Below are positions 4,637 through 12,399 of a stretch of 14,032 nt of DNA, in pieces. This stretch comes from Streptococcus parasanguinis. GTDB taxonomy: Bacteria; Bacillota; Bacilli; Lactobacillales; Streptococcaceae. A program made the position numbers and the translations under genes. Where the stretch lies: contig JAGZZN010000049.1 in the NCBI GenBank assembly GCA_018377375.1, positions 1 through 14,032 of the forward strand. Direction: 5' to 3'. Positions within the stretch are counted from its first letter, which is position 1, and each line of letters opens with the position of its first letter. The notes below the pieces were generated by a model. It saw nothing but the letters and a program-made list of their open reading frames with translations, had not been told where the DNA came from and did not search any database.

Positions 4637-5983
4637 TCTCATTGTCACGAATTCTTCGGATCCTGTTGGGTGAATGGCGACAGTTGCATCGAAATCGGCT
4701 TTTGTCGCTCCCATCTTGATAGCAACTGCAAATCCTTGGATCATTTCATCGACTCCGTAGCCAAGACCATGAAGGCCAACGACCTTTTCTTCGGGACCGG
4801 CAGTGATGAGTTTAAATTTTGCTTGCTGGCGGTGTTGGGTTACAGCAGTGTACATGGAAGCAAATTGAGAAGTATAGACTTTGATATTCTCTTTTCCATA
4901 AGTTTTCTGGGCTTCTTCCTCCGTTAGGCCAACGGTTCCGACAGCGGGGTGAGAAAAGACAACGGTCGGGATGTTTGTATAATCCATTTTGGCATTGACT
5001 TTTCCATTGAATAGTCGTTCAGAAAGAGTGCGTCCAGCTTTAATAGCGACAGGGGTTAATTCTTTTTCTCCTGTAACATCCCCAAGAGCATAGATTCCTG
5101 GAATAACTGTATTCTGGTATTCATCCACTGCAATGAATCCTTTTTCATTTAAGGTGACGCCTGTAGCTTCTAGATTGAGATCCTGGACGTTTGGTTTTCG
5201 CCCTGTTGCCCAGATAACATGATCTGCCACGTGGCTGGTCATATCCTCAAAATAAATCTTCACACGACCGTCTTCTAATTTTTCAAGCTTCATGGGAACC
5301 TTATGTTTGTGAAGCGGAAGGTTTTGTTTTTCCATTTCTTCCATTAAGCCATCGACAATGTAGGAATCAAAACTACGTAAAACCCGATCTCTTCGGATGA
5401 AGAGGTCTGTTTGGACTCCTAAATGGTGGAGCACACCAGCTAGTTCCACCGCGATGTAGCCAGCCCCGATAATGGCAACAGATGTAGGGAGTTCTTCCCA
5501 AGCAAAGACATCATCAGAAGTTTCGCCAAATTCAGCTCCAGGAACAGAAGGGATAAAAGGATGGGCACCGGTCGCAATCACGATATGCTTAGCCTTAATG
5601 GTTTCTCCATTTACCTCAACCGTATGAGCATCCACAAAACGGGCACGTCCTTCAATTCGTTCAACTCCATTTCGCTTGAAACTGCCATCATAGGAATTAC
5701 GGGAACGATCAATATAGGCTTCGCGATTTTTTCTTAAGGTTGCAAAATCAAATCTTGTTTGTTCAGAAGTAAATCCATAGTCTGGTCCATAAGCGCGAAT
5801 AGCTTCTGCAATTTGTGCACCATACCACATAATCTTTTTAGGCACACATCCTCTGTTGACACAGGTGCCACCCAATTGTTTTTCTTCAATGACAGCAGCG
5901 CGCGCTCCGTGCTCCCCAGCCCGGTTCATGGTAGCGATTCCTCCACTACCTCCACCAATTGAAATAATATCAAATTCTTTCAT
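4634..5983 (-). CDS. gor: Glutathione-disulfide reductase
   Basis: FAD- and NADPH-dependent cytoplasmic enzyme that keeps glutathione reduced; streptococci use it with imported or made glutathione for oxidative-stress defence. The 449 residues match family length. Visible elements in order: FAD Rossmann motif GGGSGG (10-15); redox disulfide Cys41-Cys46 in GGTCVNRGCVPKK; NADPH Rossmann GAGYIA (173-178) followed by Arg197-Arg198, the pair expected to hold the NADPH phosphate; second FAD motif YALGDVT (298-304); C-terminal catalytic HPTGSEE with His438 and Glu443. These favour glutathione reductase over dihydrolipoamide dehydrogenase or mercuric reductase. ATG at 5983 has AGGAGG (5989-5994) five bases upstream. 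It is monocistronic, with its own consensus promoter, and divergent from the exporter operon. Confidence 0.95.
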   Translation of the reverse strand: MKEFDIISIGGGSGGIATMNRAGEHGARAAVIEEKQLGGTCVNRGCVPKKIMWYGAQIAEAIRAYGPDYGFTSEQTRFDFATLRKNREAYIDRSRNSYDGSFKRNGVERIEGRARFVDAHTVEVNGETIKAKHIVIATGAHPFIPSVPGAEFGETSDDVFAWEELPTSVAIIGAGYIAVELAGVLHHLGVQTDLFIRRDRVLRSFDSYIVDGLMEEMEKQNLPLHKHKVPMKLEKLEDGRVKIYFEDMTSHVADHVIWATGRKPNVQDLNLEATGVTLNEKGFIAVDEYQNTVIPGIYALGDVTGEKELTPVAIKAGRTLSERLFNGKVNAKMDYTNIPTVVFSHPAVGTVGLTEEEAQKTYGKENIKVYTSQFASMYTAVTQHRQQAKFKLITAGPEEKVVGLHGLGYGVDEMIQGFAVAIKMGATKADFDATVAIHPTGSEEFVTMR

Positions 5984-6009
5984 GTTTTCCTCCTAAATGG
6001 GATTTCAGT

Positions 6010-6041
6010 TTGATTGTAATATCAACTGTTACAAAAGTCAA
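6010..6041 (-). promoter_or_regulatory. gor promoter with overlapping palindrome
   Basis: On the reverse strand: -35 TTGACT (6036-6041), 17-bp spacer, -10 TACAAT (6013-6018). A short inverted repeat, TTGAT (6010-6014) and ATCAA (6021-6025) separated by 6 bases, covers the -10 and could be a repressor site. The predicted start is near 6006. Confidence 0.72.
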
Positions 6042-6110
6042 GGGTTTAGCATGTTACCAAGCATTTAAATTTCATTTTGCCGTGTCAATTTTAGATAGAA
6101 AAGTAAGGAA

Positions 6111-6131
6111 ATATGGTATACTATGGTATAG
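6111..6131 (+). promoter_or_regulatory. Exporter operon promoter region with a tandem repeat
   Basis: Extended -10 TGGTATACT (6114-6122) without a good -35, placing the start near 6129, about 34 nt before the first gene. The unit TATGGTATA occurs twice (6112-6120 and 6122-6130), exactly 10 bp apart, so both copies face the same side of the helix. This may bind a regulator, or offer two overlapping -10 elements. Confidence 0.5.
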
Positions 6132-6162
6132 AATAAAACGCTTTCTTTGATGGAGAAAAACG

Positions 6163-7320
6163 ATGAAGAAATTGAAAAAATGGCAACTATTTACAGCTGC
6201 AGGTGCAGCAATTGTGGTGATTGGAACAGGAAGTGTGATGATGTTTTCGCACCCAAATACACCTGATCAAGCAATCACGAAAGAAACTCCAATGGTGCAA
6301 ACGGTCAAGGATGGATCGATCGCTTCTTCAGTCTTGTTAACTGGGAAAGTCACTGCCAACCAGGAACAGTATGTCTATTTTGATGGAACAAAAGGGGATT
6401 TGCAATCGATTTTGGTCAATGTAGGAGATCAAGTGACGGCCGGTCAGCCAATTGTTCAGTATAGCAGTACAGAGGCCCAAACAGCTTATGATGCAGCCGT
6501 TCGTGCTGTCAATAAGGCAGATCGTCAGTTAAATGACTTACTGACAAATGGTGTGACCATTGATACGACAGGTGATGAAGAAGCAGATGCCAAATCAGCT
6601 TCTCAGACCCAACGAACAGTTGATTCTCAAGCTAGCGATTTACGAGATGCCAAGTCGGATGCGGTCGATAATATGAACAAGGCTAAGGCTCTTCTGGATG
6701 CGACAACAGTTAGGAGTAATACAGATGGTACCGTGGTCGAAGTCAATAAAGATGTTTCAAAATCGACTACAGGGACCAACCAAACTCTGGTTCACATTGT
6801 GAGCAACGGGAATTTACAAGTCAAAGGGGAGTTGTCTGAATACAATTTGGCCAATATCTCTGAAGGTCAGGAAGTGGTCCTCACTTCCAAGGTTTATCCG
6901 GATAAAACCTGGACAGGCAAGATTTCTTATGTAGCCAACTATCCGACCGACGCGGGTCAAGCAGGTGCCAATGCAGCAGGTGGAACACAAGGAAGCGGTG
7001 GAGCCAAGTACCCATTTACAGTGGATATTACCAGTGAGATTGGAGAACTCAAACAAGGCTTTTCTGTCAATATTGAAGTCAAAAGTTCTACTCAACATCC
7101 CCTTGTTCCCGTGACAAGTGTCATGGCTGATGGGGATACGAGCTATGTATGGACGGTCGAAAATGGCAAGGCTAAGAAAGTAAAAGTGACGCTTGGTAAC
7201 GCCGATGCTGAAAACCAGGAAATCTTGTCAGGCTTGAAGAAAGATGCTCAAGTTATTGTGAATCCTAATGAGAAACTGGAAGATGGAAAAGAGATCGGAA
7301 AATATGACAAAATTGATTGA
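6163..7320 (+). CDS. Membrane fusion (MacA/HlyD-like) subunit of a MacAB-type ABC exporter
   Basis: An extracytoplasmic adaptor of 385 residues that works with the next two genes. Residues 1-28 are a basic start plus one hydrophobic segment (signal anchor). Then: a beta-barrel strand region (about 45-70), first lipoyl half (VYFDGTKGDLQSILVNVGDQ, about 71-100), a helical hairpin (about 104-178, with heptad-like Ala/Asp/Lys pattern), second lipoyl half (NTDGTVVEVNKD, 186-197), a beta-barrel (215-308) and a membrane-proximal C-terminal domain. A Gly/Ala-rich insert at 263-280 interrupts the barrel. ATG has GGAG (6152-6155) seven bases upstream. The coding end overlaps the ATPase gene by 17 bp. 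The pneumococcal counterpart (Spr0693, from memory) forms a hexameric tube on a MacB-like transporter and is linked to antimicrobial peptide resistance; the same role here is inference. Confidence 0.9.
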   Translation: MKKLKKWQLFTAAGAAIVVIGTGSVMMFSHPNTPDQAITKETPMVQTVKDGSIASSVLLTGKVTANQEQYVYFDGTKGDLQSILVNVGDQVTAGQPIVQYSSTEAQTAYDAAVRAVNKADRQLNDLLTNGVTIDTTGDEEADAKSASQTQRTVDSQASDLRDAKSDAVDNMNKAKALLDATTVRSNTDGTVVEVNKDVSKSTTGTNQTLVHIVSNGNLQVKGELSEYNLANISEGQEVVLTSKVYPDKTWTGKISYVANYPTDAGQAGANAAGGTQGSGGAKYPFTVDITSEIGELKQGFSVNIEVKSSTQHPLVPVTSVMADGDTSYVWTVENGKAKKVKVTLGNADAENQEILSGLKKDAQVIVNPNEKLEDGKEIGKYDKID

Positions 7321-7999
7321 ACTAAAAGGAATCAATAAAACCTATAAAAACGGAGACCAAGAACTTCGTGTCTTAAAAGACATCGATTTAGAAGTCGAAG
7401 AGGGAGAATTTGTAGCCATTATGGGTCCATCTGGCTCAGGGAAATCGACCTTGATGAACGTCATTGGCTTGTTGGACCGCCCGACCAGTGGAGAGTATTT
7501 CCTAGAAGGTCAGGAGGTTGGAAATCTCAGTGAGAAAAAATTAGCACGTGTTCGAAATGAACAGATCGGTTTTGTCTTTCAACAATTCTTTCTTCTTTCC
7601 AAGCTCAATGCCTTTCAAAATGTAGAACTGCCTCTCATTTATGCGGGAGTTCATCCAGCTAAACGGAAGGAATTAGCTGAGCAGTACCTTGAAAAGGTAG
7701 AGCTCCATTCTCGCATGCACCATTTGCCTTCAGAACTCTCAGGAGGTCAAAGACAGCGGGTTGCGATTGCCCGAGCCCTTGTCAATCAGCCAGCCATCGT
7801 CTTAGCAGATGAGCCGACTGGTGCCCTAGATACCAAGACGGGGGAGCAAATAATGGACTTGTTAACCAAGTTAAACCAAGAAGGAAAAACCATTATCATG
7901 GTTACACACGAGCCAGAAATTGCAGCCTTTGCGCATCGTCGCATCGTCATTCGTGATGGAGTGATCTCCTCAGATAGCAAGCTGGAAAGGGGGACCTAA
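7304..7999 (+). CDS. ABC transporter ATPase (MacB/LolD-type) of the exporter
   Basis: A 231-residue ATP-binding subunit that powers the FtsX-type permease encoded next. Motifs: Walker A GPSGSGKST (41-49), Q-loop FVFQQF (90-95), signature LSGGQRQR (145-152), Walker B AIVLADEP (164-171) followed by the D-loop ALD, and switch His202 (MVTHE). I start at ATG 7304 (MTKLIELKGINKTY) because the ABC fold begins there; the frame opens at 7268, but the added 12 residues are basic and lie deep inside the upstream gene. The 17-bp overlap with the upstream gene and the TAATG junction with the next indicate translational coupling. In Gram-negative MacB the ATPase and permease are one chain; here they are separate, as in Gram-positive systems. 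Confidence 0.93.
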   Translation: MTKLIELKGINKTYKNGDQELRVLKDIDLEVEEGEFVAIMGPSGSGKSTLMNVIGLLDRPTSGEYFLEGQEVGNLSEKKLARVRNEQIGFVFQQFFLLSKLNAFQNVELPLIYAGVHPAKRKELAEQYLEKVELHSRMHHLPSELSGGQRQRVAIARALVNQPAIVLADEPTGALDTKTGEQIMDLLTKLNQEGKTIIMVTHEPEIAAFAHRRIVIRDGVISSDSKLERGT

Positions 8000-9342
8000 T
8001 GCAAAATTGGAAATTTGCGATCAGCTCAATTATGAGCCATAAATTACGGTCTTTCTTGACCATGGTGGGGATCATTATTGGGGTCGCTTCTGTCGTTGTC
8101 ATCATGGCTCTGGGAGATGGTATGAAAGCTGGTGTCACCAAGACCTTCACCAAGGACCAAGAGTATGTACAAATCTCTTATTCTCCCAACAAGAGTGGCT
8201 ATGTGACTGGGATCAATATTGGTCCTTCTGATGATACTGGAGAAGGAGAAGGCGGAGGCGAAAGTGGCCCTGCAGCTGAAGACCGAGGGATGGCTGCTCC
8301 ATCGGATATGGATGGGGAAAACGCTGAAGATATTGATGGTCAAGTCCAAGAAGCACCGCCAGTTGTGCAAGAATCTTGGGTTAAGGAATTAACCAAGATT
8401 CAAGGCATCGATGGTTACTATGTTAGCAATACCTCCAATGCAACCATTGCTTTTCAAAAGAAAAAAGCAGAAGGGGTAAACATCCAAGGGGTAAATGAAA
8501 CCTATTTTTCTGTCAAAAAGGTTGAGCTCTTATCTGGGCGAAAATTAACCCCTTCAGACTATAGTAATTTCTCACGGGTAGTGCTCCTTGATGAAGGATT
8601 AGCTCAACAATTATTTGGAACGGAGAATCCACTGAATCAGGTGGTCTCTGTTGGGGACAACAATTATCGTGTCGTTGGAATTTTCAAGGATCCAAATGCA
8701 GGGACAGCCCTCTATGGAGCTTCTTCAGGTGGAAGTGCCTTGATGGCCAATACCCAGCTGGCTTCTGAATTTGGAACAGACGAGATTCAGAACATTGTCG
8801 TTCATGTTCCAAATGTGAAAGAAATCAAATCTGTTGGGATCGAAGCTGCTCAAAAACTAACAGAGCTTTCAGGTGTTCGCCAAGGAGAATTCCAAATCTT
8901 TAATTTGGATAGCATCCTAGAGGAAACCAATAAAGTAGTAGGAATTATGACGACAGTGATTGGTGCCATTGCTGGGATTTCCCTCTTAGTTGGTGGCATT
9001 GGAGTCATGAATATCATGTTGGTTTCTGTCACTGAGCGGACGAGAGAAATTGGTCTTCGCAAGGCTTTGGGAGCAACTCGGGGTAAGATTCTGGTTCAAT
9101 TTTTGATTGAGTCGATGGTCTTAACCATCATTGGTGGACTGGTTGGACTTGGCCTTGCTTATGGTGTGAATAGCTTGATTACTACACTCGCAGCAGCCTC
9201 CCTAGAAGGACCACCGATTATTTCCTTAAATGTCGCCATCGGCAGTATTATTTTCTCTGCTTTTGTAGGCATCATCTTTGGAATTTTACCAGCGAATAAG
9301 GCTTCTAAGTTAAATCCGATCGAAGCCCTTCGTTATGAATAA
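7999..9342 (+). CDS. FtsX/MacB-type permease of the exporter
   Basis: A 447-residue membrane subunit with MacB topology: TM1 (about 18-38), a large extracellular domain (about 45-310), then TM2 (314-340), TM3 (366-394) and TM4 (408-432). TERTREIGLRKALGAT (345-360) after TM2 is the conserved coupling segment that contacts the ATPase; the end NPIEALRYE (439-447) is typical of FtsX-family permeases. MacB-type transporters do not move substrate across the membrane plane but drive it out through the adaptor (mechanotransmission), with peptides or drugs as cargo. ATG shares its A with the ATPase stop (TAATG). Residues about 75-122 are a Gly/Glu/Asp-rich, probably disordered stretch inside the extracellular domain, notably acidic. 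A strong terminator follows at once. Confidence 0.92.
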   Translation: MQNWKFAISSIMSHKLRSFLTMVGIIIGVASVVVIMALGDGMKAGVTKTFTKDQEYVQISYSPNKSGYVTGINIGPSDDTGEGEGGGESGPAAEDRGMAAPSDMDGENAEDIDGQVQEAPPVVQESWVKELTKIQGIDGYYVSNTSNATIAFQKKKAEGVNIQGVNETYFSVKKVELLSGRKLTPSDYSNFSRVVLLDEGLAQQLFGTENPLNQVVSVGDNNYRVVGIFKDPNAGTALYGASSGGSALMANTQLASEFGTDEIQNIVVHVPNVKEIKSVGIEAAQKLTELSGVRQGEFQIFNLDSILEETNKVVGIMTTVIGAIAGISLLVGGIGVMNIMLVSVTERTREIGLRKALGATRGKILVQFLIESMVLTIIGGLVGLGLAYGVNSLITTLAAASLEGPPIISLNVAIGSIIFSAFVGIIFGILPANKASKLNPIEALRYE

Positions 9343-9348
9343 AAAAAT

Positions 9349-9397
9349 AGGAGCGTGTCAGGATGAATGGTTCAAGATTCTCCACGCTCCTTTTTGC
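9349..9397 (+). terminator. Rho-independent terminator of the exporter operon
   Basis: AGGAGCGTG (9349-9357) pairs perfectly with CACGCTCCT (9383-9391), followed by TTTTT. The 25-base loop can form a smaller inner stem (GAAT with ATTC). The reverse strand also carries a T-run, so it may work both ways. Confidence 0.8.
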
Positions 9398-9574
9398 TGC
9401 TGTTGTGGAATAGCTTGTCGAAATTTTTTAATCATCTCGTATTATACAAGTCAAGCTATTTAGGTAGTCAACGACGGTCTTCAGATGTTTTTGAGTATTC
9501 ATTCAATAAGCTGCATTTTTTCTTCCATCTTATTTTTGTTTAATTGGTAAATATTAGTGAATTTCTGGTCTAAA
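9398..9574. other. Non-coding gap before lysS with a 9-bp inverted repeat
   Basis: I see no convincing ORF here. AATAGCTTG (9409-9417) and its exact reverse complement CAAGCTATT (9452-9460) are 34 bases apart. The stretch to about 9530 is less AT-rich than a usual promoter gap and directly abuts the terminator stem, the way short interspersed repeats sit behind genes in mitis-group streptococci. I cannot name it as BOX or RUP. Confidence 0.35.
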
Positions 9575-9585
9575 TATGATAGAAT
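9575..9585 (+). promoter_or_regulatory. -10 region of lysS promoter
   Basis: TATGATAGAAT contains two overlapping -10 hexamers, TATGAT (9575-9580) and TAGAAT (9580-9585). No good -35 is seen at 16-18 bp. The leader would be only some 20-30 nt, so there is no room for a T-box. Confidence 0.45.
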
Positions 9586-9612
9586 AGGGAAGAATAACTT
9601 AGGAGGTTCCAA

Positions 9613-11103
9613 ATGACTACTGAACATATGGAAGAATTAAATGACCAGCAGATTGTCCGTCGTGAGAAAATGGCGGCCCTTCGTGAACAAGGAATCGATC
9701 CATTTGGGAAACGATTCGAACGTACTGCAAATTCAGGTCAATTAAAAGAAAAATATTCAGAATTAGATAAAGAACAACTCCACGACTTGAACGAAACAGC
9801 TATTATTGCCGGTCGTCTTGTAACAAAACGTGGAAAAGGAAAGGTTGGCTTTGCCCATCTTCAAGACCGTGAAGGTCAAATTCAGATCTACGTTCGTAAG
9901 GATGCTGTTGGAGAAGAAAACTACGAAATCTTCAAAAAAGCAGACCTTGGTGATTTCCTTGGTGTTGAAGGGGAAATCATGCGCACAGACATGGGTGAAC
10001 TTTCCATCAAAGCAACTCATATCACTCACTTGTCAAAAGCCCTTCGTCCTTTGCCTGAAAAATTCCACGGACTTTCAGATGTTGAAACCATCTATCGCAA
10101 ACGTTATTTGGATTTGATTTCAAACCGTGAAAGCTTCGAACGCTTTGTAACCCGTTCAAAAATCATCTCTGAAATCCGTCGTTATTTAGATGGTCAAGGA
10201 TTCCTTGAAGTGGAAACACCAGTGCTTCACAATGAAGCTGGGGGTGCGGCTGCCAAACCATTTATCACTCACCACAATGCACAAAACATTGACATGGTGC
10301 TTCGTATCGCGACGGAGCTTCACTTGAAACGTTTGATTGTTGGTGGGATGGAATGCGTTTACGAAATCGGACGGATCTTCCGTAACGAAGGAATGGATGC
10401 CACTCACAACCCTGAGTTCACTTCGATCGAAGTCTACCAAGCTTACGCTGACTTCCACGATATCATGGACTTAACAGAAGGCATTATCCAACATGCTGCG
10501 AAAGCGGTCCATGGTGATGGTCCAATTGACTATCAAGGAACAGAAATCAAAATCAACGAACCATTCAAACGGGTTCACATGGTTGATGCGATCAAAGAAA
10601 TCACAGGTGTTGACTTCTGGCAAGACATGACCTTTGAAGAAGCTGTAGCACTTGCAAACGAAAAACATGTGCCAGTTGAAAAACACTACACAGAAGTGGG
10701 ACAAATTATCAATGCCTTCTTCGAAGAATTCGTTGAAGAAACTTTGACACAACCAACTTTTGTTTACGGTCACCCAGTAGCAGTATCTCCATTGGCTAAG
10801 AAAAATCCAGAAGACCCACGCTTCACTGACCGTTTCGAACTCTTCATTATGACCAAAGAGTATGCCAATGCCTTCACGGAATTGAATGATCCAATCGATC
10901 AATTGCAACGTTTTGAAGCGCAAGCGCGTGCCAAAGAATTGGGAGATGACGAAGCTACAGGCATCGACTATGACTATGTTGAAGCCCTTGAATATGGTAT
11001 GCCACCAACAGGTGGACTTGGAATTGGTATTGACCGTCTCGTTATGTTGTTGACCAATGTAACAACGATTCGCGACGTTCTTCTCTTCCCAACTATGAAA
11101 TAA
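9613..11103 (+). CDS. lysS: Lysyl-tRNA synthetase, class II
   Basis: Charges tRNA-Lys with lysine in the cytoplasm; essential. The 496 residues are family length. An N-terminal helix is followed by the OB-fold anticodon-binding domain (about 62-140, from IIAGRLVTKRGKGKVGFAHL). The class II catalytic core follows: motif 1 around residues 181-206 (RSKIISEIRRYLDGQGFLEV then ETPVLH), motif 2 FRNEGMDATHNPEFTSIE (256-273), motif 3 GGLGIGIDRLVMLLT (467-481). AGGAGG (9601-9606) lies six bases before ATG. The gene stands alone between two terminators. Codon use is that of a highly expressed gene. Confidence 0.98.
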   Translation: MTTEHMEELNDQQIVRREKMAALREQGIDPFGKRFERTANSGQLKEKYSELDKEQLHDLNETAIIAGRLVTKRGKGKVGFAHLQDREGQIQIYVRKDAVGEENYEIFKKADLGDFLGVEGEIMRTDMGELSIKATHITHLSKALRPLPEKFHGLSDVETIYRKRYLDLISNRESFERFVTRSKIISEIRRYLDGQGFLEVETPVLHNEAGGAAAKPFITHHNAQNIDMVLRIATELHLKRLIVGGMECVYEIGRIFRNEGMDATHNPEFTSIEVYQAYADFHDIMDLTEGIIQHAAKAVHGDGPIDYQGTEIKINEPFKRVHMVDAIKEITGVDFWQDMTFEEAVALANEKHVPVEKHYTEVGQIINAFFEEFVEETLTQPTFVYGHPVAVSPLAKKNPEDPRFTDRFELFIMTKEYANAFTELNDPIDQLQRFEAQARAKELGDDEATGIDYDYVEALEYGMPPTGGLGIGIDRLVMLLTNVTTIRDVLLFPTMK

Positions 11104-11111
11104 GCTAAAAG

Positions 11112-11141
11112 AAAACACTGATCGCAAGATCAGTGTTTTTT
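11112..11141. terminator. Bidirectional terminator between lysS and the phosphatase gene
   Basis: Perfect 12-bp stem, AAAACACTGATC (11112-11123) with GATCAGTGTTTT (11128-11139), closed by a GCAA tetraloop of the stable GNRA class. The T tract on the plus strand overlaps the stop codon (11140-11142) of the convergent gene; TTTTCTTTT follows on the minus strand. Confidence 0.9.
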
Positions 11142-11763
11142 AGTCTTCCATATAAGAGGTGTCGTTCCAAGTATCTAAGTGATAGTGCTCAAAATCATCT
11201 GTTGTCAGAATCGTCACGCTGGCATTATCTAGTCCGCCATTTTTGCGGAGTTCTCCTGTTTCATAACCAAGCAAGGTTCGAATAGAAGCTGTCAAATTAG
11301 CCCCATGTCCAACGATGAGAACAGTATCGAGTTCTTTTCCTTTCAAACTTTTTACAAAATCGCAGGTCCGTTTGGTTGTATCATAAACCGATTCCGCATC
11401 AAAAATTTCATTTTGGAAACGGGCTAGGTTATGTCGAAACGCTTCCATTTGTTGGGGATAAATGGACGTGATTGTAGCGATCTTAGCTCCTTCCAATTTT
11501 CCTAACTTCCACTCACGAAGAGCAGAAGTTAGTTGCAATTCTATAGGTTTCTCTAATTGATCAATGATGATCTGTGCAGTATGAACAGCCCGTGGAAGAT
11601 CACTTGTATAGGCTGCATTAAATGGAACGCTAGCTAAGTGCTTTCCTAGTTTTTCAAGCTGATGAATAGAGGCTGGTAACAGCGGAGAATCGCCATTTGA
11701 TCCCTGAAAACGTCCTTCTTCATTCCATTCTGTCCGTCCGTGTCGTATAAAATATAGTTTCAC
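11140..11763 (-). CDS. Histidine phosphatase family protein (phosphoglycerate mutase-like)
   Basis: A 207-residue member of the branch-1 histidine phosphatases. RHG (7-9) gives the phospho-accepting His8; Arg58 in SDLPRA, Glu84 in LREW and His153 in VGHG complete the catalytic set. The family contains cofactor-dependent phosphoglycerate mutases and broad phosphatases; the short form and sequence (FIRHGRTEWNEEGRFQGSNG) look more like a GpmB/CobC-type phosphatase than the glycolytic mutase, so the substrate is open. Start codon is GTG (11761-11763), with AAGGAG (11772-11777) eight bases upstream. It lies 22 bp behind the YbaK-type gene and is probably cotranscribed with it. Confidence 0.9.
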   Translation of the reverse strand: MKLYFIRHGRTEWNEEGRFQGSNGDSPLLPASIHQLEKLGKHLASVPFNAAYTSDLPRAVHTAQIIIDQLEKPIELQLTSALREWKLGKLEGAKIATITSIYPQQMEAFRHNLARFQNEIFDAESVYDTTKRTCDFVKSLKGKELDTVLIVGHGANLTASIRTLLGYETGELRKNGGLDNASVTILTTDDFEHYHLDTWNDTSYMED

Positions 11764-11785
11764 AATCTTGTCTCCTTCTTTGTCA

Positions 11786-12259
11786 TTATTCTAAAATATC
11801 TGCAAAAGTCGCTTTAACGAAGTCTGCTAGAAGTTGTGGTTTGATTTGAATACTATGGCCGATTTCCCCGGCAGATACGATCATGGTCTCTATCTGAAGG
11901 GCTGATTCATCGATAAAGATTGGGAAAGGATGCTTTTGACGAATGCCCACGGGATTATTGGCACCATGAATATAACCTGTTGTTTTTTCGAGATCCTTTT
12001 GAGGAATCATTGCCACTTTCTTATTTCCTGATAATTTGGCCAATTTTTTCTCTGAAAGATGCTCCGTGATAGGAATGATCCCAATCACTGGACCCGTTTT
12101 ATCACCTTTGAGAGCTAGGGTTTTGAAAATAGTAGAGCGATCAATCCCTTCTGGTAAGATCCCTTCTAAAGCGTTGATTTGTAAGCCTACGTGCTCAATT
12201 TTTGCTTTTGTTAAGATCTGCTCGACTAAGGTCTTTTTTACTTTATTTTTTTTTGCCAT
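11786..12259 (-). CDS. ybaK: YbaK/EbsC-type Cys-tRNA(Pro) deacylase
   Basis: A trans-editing enzyme that removes Cys wrongly attached to tRNA-Pro. 157 residues, the normal single-domain size. Family features: VGLQINALEGILPEGIDRST (24-43), IFKTLALKG with the conserved Lys46 (44-52), a central strand block IGIIPITEHLSEKKLAKLSG (59-78), GYIHGANNPVG (94-104) and IFIDESALQ (114-122). AAGGAG (12266-12271) lies six bases before ATG. It has its own extended -10 and leads a two-gene unit with the phosphatase. The link between the two products is unknown; such pairing may be only transcriptional. Confidence 0.9.
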   Translation of the reverse strand: MAKKNKVKKTLVEQILTKAKIEHVGLQINALEGILPEGIDRSTIFKTLALKGDKTGPVIGIIPITEHLSEKKLAKLSGNKKVAMIPQKDLEKTTGYIHGANNPVGIRQKHPFPIFIDESALQIETMIVSAGEIGHSIQIKPQLLADFVKATFADILE

Positions 12260-12308
12260 GGCTTTCTCCTTTTCTCTTTTTCTCTACAAAACCAGATTTC
12301 ATTAGACC

Positions 12309-12317
12309 ATTATAACA
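12309..12317 (-). promoter_or_regulatory. Extended -10 promoter of the ybaK-phosphatase unit
   Basis: Reverse strand TGTTATAAT, a perfect -10 hexamer with the TGn extension; no clear -35 hexamer. Predicted start near 12302, leader about 43 nt. Confidence 0.55.
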
Positions 12318-12339
12318 TATAGTAGCAGCAATATTCTCT

Positions 12340-12395
12340 TCTCCTTAAAAATAGAAAACAGCAGAAAAAGTGAAGATCACTTGATCTGCTGTTTT
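12340..12395 (-). terminator. Terminator of the GH25 gene
   Basis: AAAACAGCAGA (12355-12365) and TCTGCTGTTTT (12385-12395) form a perfect 11-bp stem; a second short stem (AGTGA/TCACT) can form inside the loop. On the minus strand the stem is followed by CTATTTTTAAGG, a usable T tract. It lies right after the GH25 stop codon. Confidence 0.75.
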
Positions 12396-12399
12396 AAGG

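Noticed and set aside
6080..6110. Second reverse-strand TTGACA upstream of gor as an extra promoter
   Set aside because: The hexamer is perfect, but no acceptable -10 is found at 16-18 bp.
10471..11127. 218-codon open frame on the reverse strand across lysS
   Set aside because: It is fully antisense to the clearly coding lysS, is rich in Cys/Phe/Trp as reverse frames of GAA/AAA/CCA-rich genes are, and has no SD.
12036..12305. Plus-strand 89-codon frame opposite the ybaK gene
   Set aside because: It is antisense to a recognisable YbaK-family protein, and its C-terminal half is translation of the reverse of an SD/promoter region.
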